Part shown: piece by piece, positions 53,566 to 63,840 of the stretch
Layout: each line of letters opens with the position of its first letter
Numbering within the stretch: position 1 is the stretch's first letter
Source of the DNA: Azospirillum oryzae
Lineage (GTDB): Bacteria > Pseudomonadota > Alphaproteobacteria > Azospirillales > Azospirillaceae
DNA: 64,000 nt
Direction: 5' to 3'
Assembly (NCBI RefSeq): GCF_900177515.1
Contig: NZ_FXAK01000007.1
Coordinates: forward strand, 473,501-537,500
Position numbers and translations under genes: made by a program
Notes under the pieces: generated by a model
Told to the model about the DNA's origin: nothing
What the model saw: the letters and a program-made list of their open reading frames with translations, nothing else
The model's database searches: none

Positions 53566-53868
53566 TCAGCGGAACTCGATATAGCGGTCCAGCGTGGCGC
53601 GGCGCAGCGCGCGGACGATGTGCGGGGCGGCGCCGCTGGCGACGATGTGGCCGCCGGCCTCGCGGCAGCGGTTCGCCAGGATGAACATCATGCCGATGGC
53701 GGCGGAATCGATGAAGGTGACGAAGCGCAGGTCGATCGGGACCACCGGGCTGGCGGCGAAGTCCCAGTCGCGCAGCATGTCATGGAAGCGGGTGCCGTCC
53801 TCGTAGGTGCAGCGGCCGGACAGCAGGATGCCGTCGCGACCGCCGACGGTGGTGAAGGCATACTCCAT
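53566..53868 (-). CDS. STAS-domain protein (anti-sigma factor antagonist-like)
   Basis: The 100-residue protein is one STAS domain. It has an N-terminal strand pair (MEYAFTTVGGRDGILLSGRC), the phosphorylation loop FIDSAAIGMMF with a serine in the usual place (about S55), and a C-terminal helix RALRRATLDRYIEF. In SpoIIAA-type proteins that serine is phosphorylated by a HATPase partner. No such kinase or sigma factor is nearby, so the partner is unknown. Confidence 0.88.
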   Translation of the reverse strand: MEYAFTTVGGRDGILLSGRCTYEDGTRFHDMLRDWDFAASPVVPIDLRFVTFIDSAAIGMMFILANRCREAGGHIVASGAAPHIVRALRRATLDRYIEFR

Positions 53869-54252
53869 CGGCGCTTCCGGTCCCTTTCCCCATCAGGTAC
53901 CGCCGCGGACGCGGCGCGAGATGCATGGGAGCATGAAGGGTCGCGGCGGTGCAAGGATCTGGTGGCAAATGCGTCCGCTGCCGCCCTTTCCCCCTGGTTC
54001 CTGGTGAACCGGGCTGGACAAACGGGGGCGGCGCCTCTATGTCGGGGGCGCTTCCGCCGTCACCGGTCCCGTCCCTTGGCAGGCGGTTCCCGGCACCGGC
54101 CGGAAGGCTTCCACAACCCGCAAACCCCGAACGCCGGCCCCAAGCGCCATCGGCCACCGTCCGATGTCGCGGAGCCGACACGCCGTTTCCGTGCCGTCGG
54201 CCACCCGGCCCAGGCATGTGGGGGATTGCATCGTCGAAGGGAGGGTGCCGGC
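53869..54252. other. 384-bp divergent region upstream of mgtE
   Basis: No convincing gene lies here. The stretch between the STAS gene and mgtE contains a GCCGAC/GTCGGC hairpin near 54172-54203 and several GC-rich short repeats. It should hold the promoters of both genes, and mgtE may have a structured leader, but I see no match to a known magnesium riboswitch. Confidence 0.4.
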
Positions 54253-55683
54253 ATGCACACCGATCCCCACACGCCCGATCTGCGGCCGGACGGCGCCGCC
54301 CACGCCCGCTCTCATGCGGGTCCGGAGGCGGAGGACGAACGTCCCTATGGCGTCGAGCCGGAGTTCGTGGAGGAAATCGTCGGCCTGCTGCGCGCCCGTG
54401 AACGCGAGGCCGTGCTGGCGCGGCTGGACGGGCTGCATGCCGCCGACATCGCCGACCTGATCGAACAGGCGGAGCCGGCCGAGCGCGCCGACCTGATCGA
54501 CCTGCTCCCCGCCGAGCTGGACGGCGAGGTGCTGTCCTACCTGAACCCCGACCTGCGCGAATCCCTGCTCGCACGGTTCGAGCCGCAGGAGCTGGCCGCC
54601 GCCGTCGCCGACCTCGACACCGACGACGCGGTGGAACTGATCGAGGATCTGGACGCCGAGACGCGCGCGCAGATCCTGGCGAACCTGCCCGAGGCCGAAC
54701 GCGCCCTGGTGCAGGAGAACCTGACCTACGACGAGGACAGCGCCGGCCGCATGATGCAGCGCGAGCTGGTCGCGGTGCCGGAATTCTGGACGGTCGGCAA
54801 GACCATCGACTTCGTCCGCGCGGCGACCGACACGCTGCCGGAGGATTTCTACGACATCTTCATCGTCGATCCGATGCACCGGGTGGTGGGTGCGGTGCCG
54901 CTGTCGCGCCTGCTGCGCCAGCGCCGGGCCGTGCGCATCGCCGATCTGGTGACCGGCGAGGTCGACGCCATCCCCGCCACCATGGAGCGGGCGGAGGTGG
55001 CGAACCTGTTCCGGCAATACGCCCTGGTCTCAGCCCCGGTGGTCGACCCGGCCGGCCGGCTGATCGGCGTCATCACCGTCGACGACGTCGTCCGCATCAT
55101 CGACGAAGAGGCGGAGGACGACCTGCGCAAGCTGAGCGGGTCGGGCGACACCGGCGTGTTCAGCGGCATCGCCGACATCGCCCGCAGCCGCGTCGGCTGG
55201 CTGACCATCAACCTCGCCACCGCCTTCCTGGCGTCGGGCGTCATCTCGCTGTTCGAGGCCACCATCGAACAGATCGTGGCGCTGGCGGTGCTGATGCCCA
55301 TCGTCGCCTCGATGGGCGGCAATGCCGGCACCCAGACGCTGACCGTCGTCGTCCGCGCGCTGGCGACGCACGAGCTGTCGTCGGCCAACGCGCTGCGCGT
55401 GGTGGGGAAGGAGCTGCTGGTCGGCCTCATCAACGGCGGCATCTTCGCCGTGATGGTCGGCGCCATCGCTCTGGTCTGGTTCGGCCCGCTGATCGGCGTC
55501 GTCATCGCGCTCGCCATGATCATCAATCTGGTGGTGGCGGGGCTGAGCGGCGCGCTGATCCCGCTGGGGCTGGAAAAGCTGGGGGTCGATCCGGCGGTGT
55601 CGAGCGCGGTGTTCCTGACGACGGTGACGGACGTCGTCGGCTTCCTGGCCTTCCTGGGGCTGGCGTCGGTGTTCTTGTTGTAG
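54253..55683 (+). CDS. mgtE: Magnesium transporter MgtE
   Basis: The 476-residue protein has the MgtE layout. The cytoplasmic N domain (LHAADIADLIEQAEPAERAD) is followed by two CBS domains (about 160-285; FVRAATDTLPEDFYDIFIVD, then APVVDPAGRLIGVITVDD). A connecting helix and five membrane helices complete it. The ion-path motif MGGNAGTQTL (about 355) and ALIPLGLEKLGVDPA are present. It admits Mg2+ when cytoplasmic levels fall, with the N and CBS domains as sensors. ATG 54253 has GGGAGGG upstream. Confidence 0.96.
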   Translation: MHTDPHTPDLRPDGAAHARSHAGPEAEDERPYGVEPEFVEEIVGLLRAREREAVLARLDGLHAADIADLIEQAEPAERADLIDLLPAELDGEVLSYLNPDLRESLLARFEPQELAAAVADLDTDDAVELIEDLDAETRAQILANLPEAERALVQENLTYDEDSAGRMMQRELVAVPEFWTVGKTIDFVRAATDTLPEDFYDIFIVDPMHRVVGAVPLSRLLRQRRAVRIADLVTGEVDAIPATMERAEVANLFRQYALVSAPVVDPAGRLIGVITVDDVVRIIDEEAEDDLRKLSGSGDTGVFSGIADIARSRVGWLTINLATAFLASGVISLFEATIEQIVALAVLMPIVASMGGNAGTQTLTVVVRALATHELSSANALRVVGKELLVGLINGGIFAVMVGAIALVWFGPLIGVVIALAMIINLVVAGLSGALIPLGLEKLGVDPAVSSAVFLTTVTDVVGFLAFLGLASVFLL

Positions 55684-55767
55684 GGGAGTGGGGGTGGCCT
55701 CTCCGGCGGGCAGAACCGATTCCGCTTGTGGGGCCAGCGAAACATTGGCATAAGGCAAGCCATAGGC

Positions 55768-55845
55768 CTGGGGTGCCGTGCGATGGTCGCGCGGCTGAGA
55801 ACACACCCATCGAACCTGTCTGGGTAATTCCAGCGAAGGGAGCCG
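55768..55845 (+). promoter_or_regulatory. TPP riboswitch (thi box)
   Basis: The leader has the conserved core of the thiamine pyrophosphate aptamer: GGGGTGCC, then CTGAGA with ACACCC, then GAACCTG, TCTGGGTAAT and CCAGCGAAGGGAG. It ends 5 bp before the thiO start and includes the ribosome site AAGGGAG. Binding of TPP should therefore hide that site and shut off thiO-thiS-thiG translation. Confidence 0.95.
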
Positions 55846-55849
55846 CCGC

Positions 55850-57027
55850 ATGATCCATGCGCCAGAACCTTATCGATTTTCCGTTTCCGCCTCCGGAACC
55901 GGTCCGTCCGTCGCCGTCGTCGGCGCCGGCTGCGTCGGTCTTGCCATCGCCTGGAGGCTGGCGTCGGCCGGCTGCCCCGTCGATCTGTTCGAGCGGGGAG
56001 CGGCCGGGCGCGGCGCCACCCATGCCGCCGGCGGCATGCTGGCCGCCTGTGTCGAGACCGAACCGGGCGAGGAGGGGCTGCTGCCGCTGACCCGCGCCTC
56101 GCAGGCGCTGTGGCCGGACTTCGCCCGCGATCTGGAGGCCGCGAGCGGCATGGCCGTCGATCTGCGCAGCGAAGGCACGATGGTCATCGCGCTCAATGCC
56201 GACGATGCCGCCAAGGTCCGCTTCCTGCACGGCTTCCAGCGCGATCTCGGCCTGCCGGTGGACTGGCTGAGCGGGGCCGAGGTGCGGCGGCGCGAGCCCT
56301 TCCTGCAGCCCGGCGTCGCCGGTGCGCTGTTCTGTGCCGACGACCATCAGGTCGACAACCGCAAGGTCGCAGCCGCCCTGCGCTGCGCCGCCGAAGCCGC
56401 CGGCGCCCGCCTGCACGAGCATTGCGGCGAGGTGGCGCTGGCGGTGGAGGGCGGGCGCGCCGTTGGGGTGCGGGTTGGCGAAACCCTGCATCGGGCCGAC
56501 CGGGTGGTGCTGGCCGCCGGGGCCTGGTCGGCCGGGGTTCCGGGACTGCCGCCCACCGCCAAGCCGCCGGTGCGGCCGGTGAAGGGGCAGATGCTTTGCC
56601 TGCGGATGGACGCGCGGTTGCCGCTGCTGCGCCATGTGGTGTGGACGCCGGGCACCTACCTGATCCCGCGGCTTGACGGCCGGCTGCTGATCGGCGCCAC
56701 GACGGAGGAGCGCGGCTTCGACGACCGCTTGACCGCCGGTGGGCAGTTCGCCCTGCTGGAGGGGGCATGGCGGGCGCTGCCCGGCATCGCCGAGCTGCCG
56801 ATCGAGGAGGCCTGGGTCGGTTTCCGTCCCGGCAGCCGCGACGATGCGCCGATTTTGGGCGAGAGCGGCATTCCCGGCCTGATCCATGCCACCGGCCACC
56901 ACCGCAACGGCATCCTGCTGACCCCGGTGACTGCCGACGGCATCGCCCGGCTGGTGCTGACCGGCGAGACCGACCCGCTGCTGCGCCCCTTCGCCGCCGA
57001 CCGCTTCGTTGCGGCAGGAGCCGCCGC

Positions 57028-57031
<4 letters not shown>
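55850..57031 (+). CDS. thiO: Glycine oxidase ThiO
   Basis: ThiO is an FAD enzyme that turns glycine into dehydroglycine for the thiazole ring of thiamine. The 393-residue protein has the dinucleotide motif VVGAGCVGLAIAW (23-35), the DAO signature HAAGGMLAA (about 58), and C-terminal motifs WVGFRPGSRDDAPILGES and HATGHHRNGILLTP. It lies directly below the TPP riboswitch and overlaps thiS by ATGA. Confidence 0.95.
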
Positions 57032-58147
<1,116 letters not shown>

Positions 58148-58241
58148 ACGCCGACGACCGGCGGTCAAGGTTCCGGGCTTGATCCGGCGGGGCGGCTGAC
58201 GCAGGCTGTCCCGCAACGTCCCCCTGCCGGAGTGCTTCGCC

Positions 58242-58685
58242 TTGGCCGACAGCTTCGTTCCCCGCGATCCCGACTGGAAGGCGCGCTGCCTCGCCTCCTT
58301 CGAACAGCAGCCGATCTGCCGGACTCTCGGCATCGAACTGACGGCGGTGGAGCCGGGATTCTGCGAGATGCGGCTGCCGTTCCGCGCCGAGCTGACGCAG
58401 CAGCACGGCTTCTTCCATGCCGGCATGGTCAGCACGCTGGCCGACAATGCCGGCGGCTATGCCGCCTACAGCCTGATGCCGGCGGGGGCGGAAGTTCTGG
58501 CGGTGGAGTTCAAGATCAACCTGATGGCACCGGCCAAGGGCGACGTGATGATCGCCCGCGCCCGTGTCATCAAGCCGGGGCGCACCCTGACCATCACCCA
58601 GGTCGAGGTGTCGATGCTGGACGGCGGTGCGGAAAAGGACTGCGCCCTGATGCAGCAGACCGCCATCTGCCTGTTGCCGAAGTGA
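58242..58685 (+). CDS. PaaI-family hotdog thioesterase
   Basis: The 147-residue protein has the hotdog-fold thioesterase core: LTQQHGFFHAGMVSTLADNAGGYAAY with the catalytic Asp/His region, then VLAVEFKINLMAPAKGD and ARVIKPGRTLTITQVEV. It probably hydrolyses acyl- or phenylacetyl-type CoA esters. The start must be TTG 58242, since no ATG or GTG lies in frame; GGAG is about 9 nt upstream. It follows thiG by about 94 bp but has no visible link to thiamine. Confidence 0.9.
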   Translation: MADSFVPRDPDWKARCLASFEQQPICRTLGIELTAVEPGFCEMRLPFRAELTQQHGFFHAGMVSTLADNAGGYAAYSLMPAGAEVLAVEFKINLMAPAKGDVMIARARVIKPGRTLTITQVEVSMLDGGAEKDCALMQQTAICLLPK

Positions 58686-58714
58686 CGGTTCAACCGGTTC
58701 GAAAGGTCTCTTCC

Positions 58715-59194
58715 ATGCTGTCTGCCCATCTTCTTTCACGGCGTTTGTTGACCATGCCTGCCGCCCTTCTGCTGGCCGGCGGCCTCTCCGCGCTGCTCGC
58801 TGCCCCGGCGGAAGCGAAGGATCCGCCGTCCTGCGCCGCCATCTCCTTCCGTGCGCTGCCCAGCGGCGCACCCGACGGCGAACAGGATGCCGGCCTCTAC
58901 AAGTCGCGCTTCGGCAAGATCGAGGTGAAGGCCGACGTCAAGGGCGGTCAGGCAACCAACTATTATATGGTGCTGAACGGCAAGAAGGTGGACGGTCCGG
59001 CCGCCCCGCCGAAGATGTCGGACGCCTGCCTGAAGTCCAAGCACGTCAAGCTGCCCTTCGCCAAGCAGCCCCAGGGCACCTGCACCGGCAGCCGTTTCCG
59101 CGTCGTCGTCGACCGCTCCAGCGGCAAGCCGGTCGCGGCCTTCTTCGGCCTGCAGGGCGACGATTGGGCGTACTGCAGCGGGACGACGTTGTAG
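58715..59194 (+). CDS. Secreted protein of unknown function (159 aa)
   Basis: This 159-residue protein has a signal peptide (LLTMPAALLLAGGLSALLAAPAEA, cleavage near AEA-KD). The mature domain has YKSRFGKIEVKADVKGGQA, TNYYMVLNGKKVDGPA and a C-terminal WAYCSGTTL, with four cysteines that could form two disulphides. It is likely periplasmic or exported. I cannot name the family. A palindromic repeat begins 3 bp after its stop. Confidence 0.8.
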   Translation: MLSAHLLSRRLLTMPAALLLAGGLSALLAAPAEAKDPPSCAAISFRALPSGAPDGEQDAGLYKSRFGKIEVKADVKGGQATNYYMVLNGKKVDGPAAPPKMSDACLKSKHVKLPFAKQPQGTCTGSRFRVVVDRSSGKPVAAFFGLQGDDWAYCSGTTL

Positions 59195-59196
59195 GA

Positions 59197-59274
59197 GTTA
59201 GACCCCCACCCTAACCCTCCCCCGCTCTCGGCCGGCCGAAGGCCGTTCCAATCGCGGGGGAGGCTAGGTGGGGG
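59197..59274. repeat. Intergenic palindromic repeat element (copy 2)
   Basis: This stretch starts with the same GTTAGACCCCCACCCTAACC as 16099 and ends with an inverted GCGGGGGAGGCTAGGTGGGG. The centre differs (GGCCGGCC-rich). It lies between convergent genes and starts immediately after the 58715 gene, so it may work as a terminator for both strands. Confidence 0.8.
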
Positions 59275-59296
59275 CACCCGCAGCCGACACTTCCCC

Positions 59297-61483
59297 TCAA
59301 ATCACCATCGCCTTCACCCGCTCGCGCAGCGTCTGCCGCGCCGCATCAGCCTCGTTGCGGGCGGCGGTCAGGTCGCGCGCCAGCGCGTCCAGGCGGCTTT
59401 CCGCCTCCGCCATCTTGGCCAGCGTCCGCTTGTGCAGGTCGCTGCCGGCCGGCAGGGCCTTCAGGTTCTCGCGCAGGCGGTCCTGGTCGGCGATGCGTTC
59501 CGTCCGCTCGCGCTCCAACTCGGCGATGCGGCGCTCCTTCTCGGCGACGGCGGCGCGCAGGCCGGCCAGGGTGGTCAACGCCTGTCGCACCTCCGCCGGC
59601 AGTTCGGGGGCGGAGGCGCGGGCGGCGATCTGGTCGGCGGTCAGGTCGGTCAGGACGATCCGTTCCTGCCGCGGCCGTTCCAGCGTGGCGGTCAGCGTCA
59701 GCGTCTTGCCGGCCGGGACCGCCAGCGGCAGACGGTAGGCGGTGGCGGTCGCCTCCGCCTTGTCGCCCGCCGGCTCGGCCAACTCCCAGCCGGGACGGCG
59801 CGGGTGCTCGATCACCACGTCGCGGTCGGCGTCCGGGGCGCCGGCCACCGTATAGGTCGTGCTCTGCCGGTCGACCACCGACAGGGTCAGCAGACCGTCG
59901 GCGAGGGTGGCGCGGGACAGCCGGCGGCTCGGCTTCTCCTCGCGGTCGACGGTGACCGCCTGATCGACGGCAAAGGACAGCAACCGGCTCTCGCCCGCCG
60001 GCAGGGTCGCCATGCGGGCATCGCCGACATAAGCGCTGTTCGCCGAACCGCGGTCATAGAAGGTCAGCAGCCCGGGCGGCAGGGCGGTGTCGCCATCGTT
60101 GCGCAGCCGCAGGGACGCCAGCGGGTGGCGGGCATCGGCGGCGGGCTGGTAGAGCGCCACCCGCTCCACCGGCAGGCTGGTCGCGGCGATCGGCATCATC
60201 AACGTCCCGCCATTCGGCACGCTGACCGGCTGCGGGTAATGGAACAGCACCTGGGCGCCCTCCGCCGCACCGGCCTCGGCGCCGCGCACCGCGGCCATCG
60301 CCGGCGTGCTGGCGGCGCTGCCATAGGGGGCGACCTTCGCCAGCGGCTCGCCCATCGGTGCCGGGGCCGGGGCGTCGGGCATCGGCGGCGGAGCGGCCAT
60401 GGCGGCGGCGGGCGGCGCACCGGCGCGCGAGGCTTCCGACTGCGACCGCATCGCCGGGCGGGCGTCGTCCAGCGTCACCGCGCCCTCGTCGGCGCTGGGC
60501 AGCACCCGGCCCAGCACCTCCACCGGCACCTCCGGCCGCTCAACGAAATAGGGGGTGTAGAGCGCCTGGCGCAGGGTCACCGGGTTGCCCGAGACCACCG
60601 TCAGGTCGACGTTGCTCCAATCCTCGCCGCTCAGATTCTCCAGCACCGCCCAGCCCTGCAGCGCGCCGCTGCCCTTGTCCGCCTGCCCGTTCTGTCCCTG
60701 TCCGTTCTGTTCCTGTGCGTTTTGACCCTCTCCATTTTGACCGGCTCCGGTGCCGAGGCTGAGCCGATAGGTCGCCTTCCACAGCGGCATCTCCGCGACA
60801 TAGCCGACCCGGACCCGCCGCTCGCCGGCCGCCTGCCCATCCTGCGGCGCCCGGCTGTGGACGGTCAGCCGCCGCCGCTCGCGCCGGGCGTTGTCCGCCA
60901 CCGCCGACAAAGCCCGGTCGATCTGCGCCTGCACCGCCGGATCGGTGAAGCGCAGCGCGTCGGCCTCCTCCAGCACCAGCTGGCGCAGGCCCTCGGACGT
61001 CATCAGCGTCACGCGGTGGCGCGTGGTGGTGGCGCCGTCGTTCCCCGGCAGCCGGACCGTCTCCTCGGTCACCGACATCAGCCGGCCGGTCAACTGGCGG
61101 GAGCCGCCGGTCGTCACCTCCGCCCCGCGCATCGCGTTCAGCAATGCGGCGGGGGAGGTGAGGTCGCCGGCCGAGAAGGGAAGTTCGCGGAAGGCGGTGT
61201 CCAGCGGTTCGGCTCCCGGCAGGGCGATGGTGCCGACGCCGCCCTTGTCGTCATAGACGACGATGCTCTTCAGCACGTCGTCGACCTGATCGCGCCGCAC
61301 CTCCAGCGACAGGTCGGCGTCGCCGCTCACCGTCGCCTCATATTCGAAGTAGCCGACGCCGCCGGTCGACAGCAGGACCCGCGTCAGCGCCAACTGCCCG
61401 CCGGTCGGTCCGCCTGTCGCGGCAAATGCCGCCGGGGCCGCCATCAGCAGGGCGGTGGAGGCGAGAAGGATGGCGCGGGTCAT
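59297..61483 (-). CDS. DUF4139 domain secreted protein
   Basis: The 728-residue protein has a signal peptide (MTRAILLASTALLMAAPAAFA) and an N-terminal DUF4140-like region. A DUF4139 core follows (ALYQPAADARHPLASLRLRN, FYDRGSANSAYVGDARMATLP). A coiled coil lies at the end (LAAVAEKERRIAELERERTE and RKLDALARDLTA-like helix). In the middle are two low-complexity inserts: QNGEGQN-type repeats near 270 and an Ala/Pro-rich stretch near 370. DUF4139 proteins are secreted and poorly understood; cell-surface roles are proposed. ATG 61483 has GGAGAGACCC upstream. Confidence 0.9.
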   Translation of the reverse strand: MTRAILLASTALLMAAPAAFAATGGPTGGQLALTRVLLSTGGVGYFEYEATVSGDADLSLEVRRDQVDDVLKSIVVYDDKGGVGTIALPGAEPLDTAFRELPFSAGDLTSPAALLNAMRGAEVTTGGSRQLTGRLMSVTEETVRLPGNDGATTTRHRVTLMTSEGLRQLVLEEADALRFTDPAVQAQIDRALSAVADNARRERRRLTVHSRAPQDGQAAGERRVRVGYVAEMPLWKATYRLSLGTGAGQNGEGQNAQEQNGQGQNGQADKGSGALQGWAVLENLSGEDWSNVDLTVVSGNPVTLRQALYTPYFVERPEVPVEVLGRVLPSADEGAVTLDDARPAMRSQSEASRAGAPPAAAMAAPPPMPDAPAPAPMGEPLAKVAPYGSAASTPAMAAVRGAEAGAAEGAQVLFHYPQPVSVPNGGTLMMPIAATSLPVERVALYQPAADARHPLASLRLRNDGDTALPPGLLTFYDRGSANSAYVGDARMATLPAGESRLLSFAVDQAVTVDREEKPSRRLSRATLADGLLTLSVVDRQSTTYTVAGAPDADRDVVIEHPRRPGWELAEPAGDKAEATATAYRLPLAVPAGKTLTLTATLERPRQERIVLTDLTADQIAARASAPELPAEVRQALTTLAGLRAAVAEKERRIAELERERTERIADQDRLRENLKALPAGSDLHKRTLAKMAEAESRLDALARDLTAARNEADAARQTLRERVKAMVI

Positions 61484-61830
61484 GATGGGTCTCTCCGTGT
61501 TGTGACTCCCGACTGCCGACATAGGCGCGAAATCGGGCGGGAATAGGGAGAGCGCAACAGGAGGCTGTCCGAATGTCCGGACAGGTCAGGGGGCCGCAGC
61601 CAGCCAGCGCTCCATCATCGTGCGCCACAGCGGGGCACCATTATGGACCGCGACCTGTGCGGCACCCGGCACGCACCCGGAATGACGGGCGCAACGCTCC
61701 GTCGCCGGACGGCGGTGGCCGTCGGCGGGCAGGCGCTTCGCCGCCCTGTTGTGGGGCGCGGTTCGGTGGGGCGGCATCGGTGCCGCCTGGGCGTTGCAGC
61801 CGGACATGAAGATGGTCTCGCCGAGGGTCC
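61484..61830. other. Gap with one doubtful small ORF
   Basis: Between the DUF4139 start and the 61-residue gene I see one minus-strand frame (61586-61807) with high third-position GC and no other gene-like signal. The rest, 61484-61585, is short and should hold the DUF4139 promoter. Confidence 0.4.
61586..61807 (-). CDS. Doubtful small ORF (73 aa)
   Basis: This frame starts at ATG 61807, 23 bp after the stop of the 61-residue gene upstream, and encodes a Pro/His/Arg-rich N-terminus and a more protein-like end (GAAQVAVHNGAPLWRTMMER). Third codon positions are mostly G or C, which fits a gene, but there is no known family and no strong ribosome site. Confidence 0.25.
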   Translation of the reverse strand: MSGCNAQAAPMPPHRTAPHNRAAKRLPADGHRRPATERCARHSGCVPGAAQVAVHNGAPLWRTMMERWLAAAP

Positions 61831-62016
61831 TCAGCCCGGCCGCCCGACCGAGCGCGCCGAGTCGAGGTGGCGCCTCGCCTCGCCCAGCAGCAGCCGGTGC
61901 TGCGCCAGCGTTTCGCGGATCGAGCCATGCTGTCCGTAGACCCGCACCTCGTTCAGCAGACGGTCGGCGCGGTCGAGCAGGGCCAGGCGCTCCAGGCAAT
62001 GATCGATGTTCGACAT
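61831..62016 (-). CDS. Small helical protein of unknown function (61 aa)
   Basis: This 61-residue protein begins MSNIDHCLERLALLDRADRL and continues with two charged amphipathic helices. It has no membrane or zinc motif. ATG 62016 has GGGGAAGCACC upstream. It is divergent from the response regulator at 62267, so it might be co-regulated with it, but no function can be assigned. Confidence 0.55.
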   Translation of the reverse strand: MSNIDHCLERLALLDRADRLLNEVRVYGQHGSIRETLAQHRLLLGEARRHLDSARSVGRPG

Positions 62017-62266
62017 GGCGGTGCTTCCCCATCACGGCATTGGTCCGGCGCCCATTGGCGGGCCGCTGTCCCCTGTTCGATGGTCTGGATTTAAACCGCA
62101 GCTTGTTTCTGGTTAATGTCCGCGCAACGGTATTTTTATGTCGCCGGTGCAGGATGCGGTTTCAACCAACTCATGTGGTCGGCGAATCGGCCGCGGCTGT
62201 TACGGGGTTGTAACGCATTGCGTGCCGCTCGCGCGTGAGATAAGAAGATTTGGGGAGGTAACAGGC

Positions 62267-62980
62267 ATGCACATTCTCGCTGTCGACGACGACGAGCCGA
62301 TTCGGGAGCTTTTGGCCTCATATCTGGCGGGAGAGGGCTACCGGGTCACGACGGCGCAGGACACCGCATCGGCCCGGCAGGCTTTGGATGGCGACCCTGT
62401 CGACCTCGTGGTCTGCGATCTGCGCCTGCCTGACGGCGACGGGCTCGGCCTCGTCCGCCAGATCCGCACCGAATCGCAGATTCCCGTCATCATCCTCTCC
62501 TCCAAGGACCAGGACGTCGACCGCATCGTCGGGCTGGAACTGGGGGCTGACGATTACCTGACCAAGCCCTTCAACCCGCGCGAACTTCTGGCCCGCATCA
62601 AGGCGGTCCTGCGCCGCGTCTCCAACGACGCCCGTCCCGCCCGCAGCGCGGACGAACTGCGTGCAGTCGTGCAGTTCGCCAATTGGGAACTCGACCTCAC
62701 GGCCCAGCGCCTGCGCGGGCAGGAGGGGCGCGAGGTGGAACTGACCAAGGCGGAGTTCGGCCTGCTGGCGGCCTTCGTCAAGCGGCCGCAGCGGGTGCTG
62801 ACCCGCGACCAGCTGCTCGACCTCACCCGCGTCGACGGGGCGGAGGTGTTCGACCGGTCCATCGACGTGCTGATCCTGCGCCTGCGCCGCAAGATCGAGG
62901 CGAACCCGAAGGAGCCCCGCATCATCAAGACCGAACGCGGCGCCGGCTACGTCTTCGACGCCAAGGTGCGCACGGTCTGA
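62267..62980 (+). CDS. OmpR/PhoB-type response regulator
   Basis: The 237-residue protein has a receiver domain with VDDDEP (7-12), phosphoacceptor D51 in LVVCDLRLPDGDG and K100 in YLTKPF. A winged-helix output domain follows (WELDLTAQRL, LTKAEFGLLAAFVKRP, LLDLTR, RSIDVLILRLRRKIE, IKTERGAGYVF). No histidine kinase is encoded on either side in view, so it is an orphan or its kinase lies elsewhere. ATG 62267 has GGGGAGGTAAC upstream. Its targets are unknown. Confidence 0.94.
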   Translation: MHILAVDDDEPIRELLASYLAGEGYRVTTAQDTASARQALDGDPVDLVVCDLRLPDGDGLGLVRQIRTESQIPVIILSSKDQDVDRIVGLELGADDYLTKPFNPRELLARIKAVLRRVSNDARPARSADELRAVVQFANWELDLTAQRLRGQEGREVELTKAEFGLLAAFVKRPQRVLTRDQLLDLTRVDGAEVFDRSIDVLILRLRRKIEANPKEPRIIKTERGAGYVFDAKVRTV

Positions 62981-63088
62981 CGGGAGACAGGGGCGTTCGG
63001 GCAACGCGTCTTCCCCCGGACGCTCCTCTGGACGCCTGTCCGTACCCGCGTTAGCCTTTCCGGAAAACCTGTCGGAGAGGAAACGCGC

Positions 63089-63703
63089 GTGCCGGACCCG
63101 ATCGACTTCTATTTCGACTTCGCTTCGCCCTACGGCTATTTCGCCAGCCTGCGCATCGACGAGCTGGCGGCGAAGCATGGCCGCGCCGTCACCTGGCGCC
63201 CGGTCCTGCTCGGCGCCATCTTCAAGGTGACGGGCATGAAGCCCAACCTGCAGCAGCCCCTGCGCGGCGAATATCTGACCCATGACGTCGGCCGCATCGC
63301 CCGGCTGACCGGCGCCCCCTTCACCTTTCCCGATTCGGCCCCGGCCAACGGCGTCGCCGCCTCGCGCGCCTTCTATTGGCTGACCGACGAGCATCCGGAA
63401 CAGGCGAAGCTCCTGGCCCATGCGCTCTTCCATGCCCATTTCGGCGAGGGGCGGGACATCGGCCCGGCCGACACGGTGGCGGAGATCGCGGCGAAGACCC
63501 TGGGCAGCCTCGGCATCGACCGCGCCGCGGTGGCCGCCGCCATCCAGGACCCGGCGGTCAAGGACCGGCTGCGCACCGAAACCGACGATGCGGTGGAGCG
63601 CGGCGTCTTCGGCTCGCCCTTCGTCTTCGTCGATGGCGAACCCTTCTGGGGCTGGGACCGCCTCGACATGGTCGACCGCTGGCTCGCCACCGGCGGCTGG
63701 TAG
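63089..63703 (+). CDS. 2-hydroxychromene-2-carboxylate isomerase (DsbA superfamily)
   Basis: The 204-residue protein starts VPDPIDFYFDFASPYGYFAS, the signature of the HCCA isomerase/kappa-class GST group. Ser and Asp are at the position of the thioredoxin CxxC, then WRPVLLGAIFKVTG and FGSPFVFVDGEPFWGWDRL follow. It may isomerise an aromatic catabolite or conjugate glutathione, but no aromatic pathway gene is nearby. The start is GTG 63089, with GAGAGGAAA upstream. It is transcribed in the same direction as the regulator, 108 bp after it. Confidence 0.9.
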   Translation: MPDPIDFYFDFASPYGYFASLRIDELAAKHGRAVTWRPVLLGAIFKVTGMKPNLQQPLRGEYLTHDVGRIARLTGAPFTFPDSAPANGVAASRAFYWLTDEHPEQAKLLAHALFHAHFGEGRDIGPADTVAEIAAKTLGSLGIDRAAVAAAIQDPAVKDRLRTETDDAVERGVFGSPFVFVDGEPFWGWDRLDMVDRWLATGGW

Positions 63704-63840
63704 GTCAGGGAGGCGGAATCCGCAGGTAGAGCTGCGGAAAATGCTGACTCCCGGGGCGGGCAAACCGCTATAACTTCGGAATAGGACCTTCGTCCGGGCA
63801 CCGGGTCCGGTGTCTGTTTCCGTTTCGGTTTGCCGCCCCA

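Noticed and set aside
53869..54252. Region upstream of mgtE considered as a magnesium riboswitch
   Set aside because: No match to the known M-box or mgtA leader cores; only generic GC-rich hairpins are seen.
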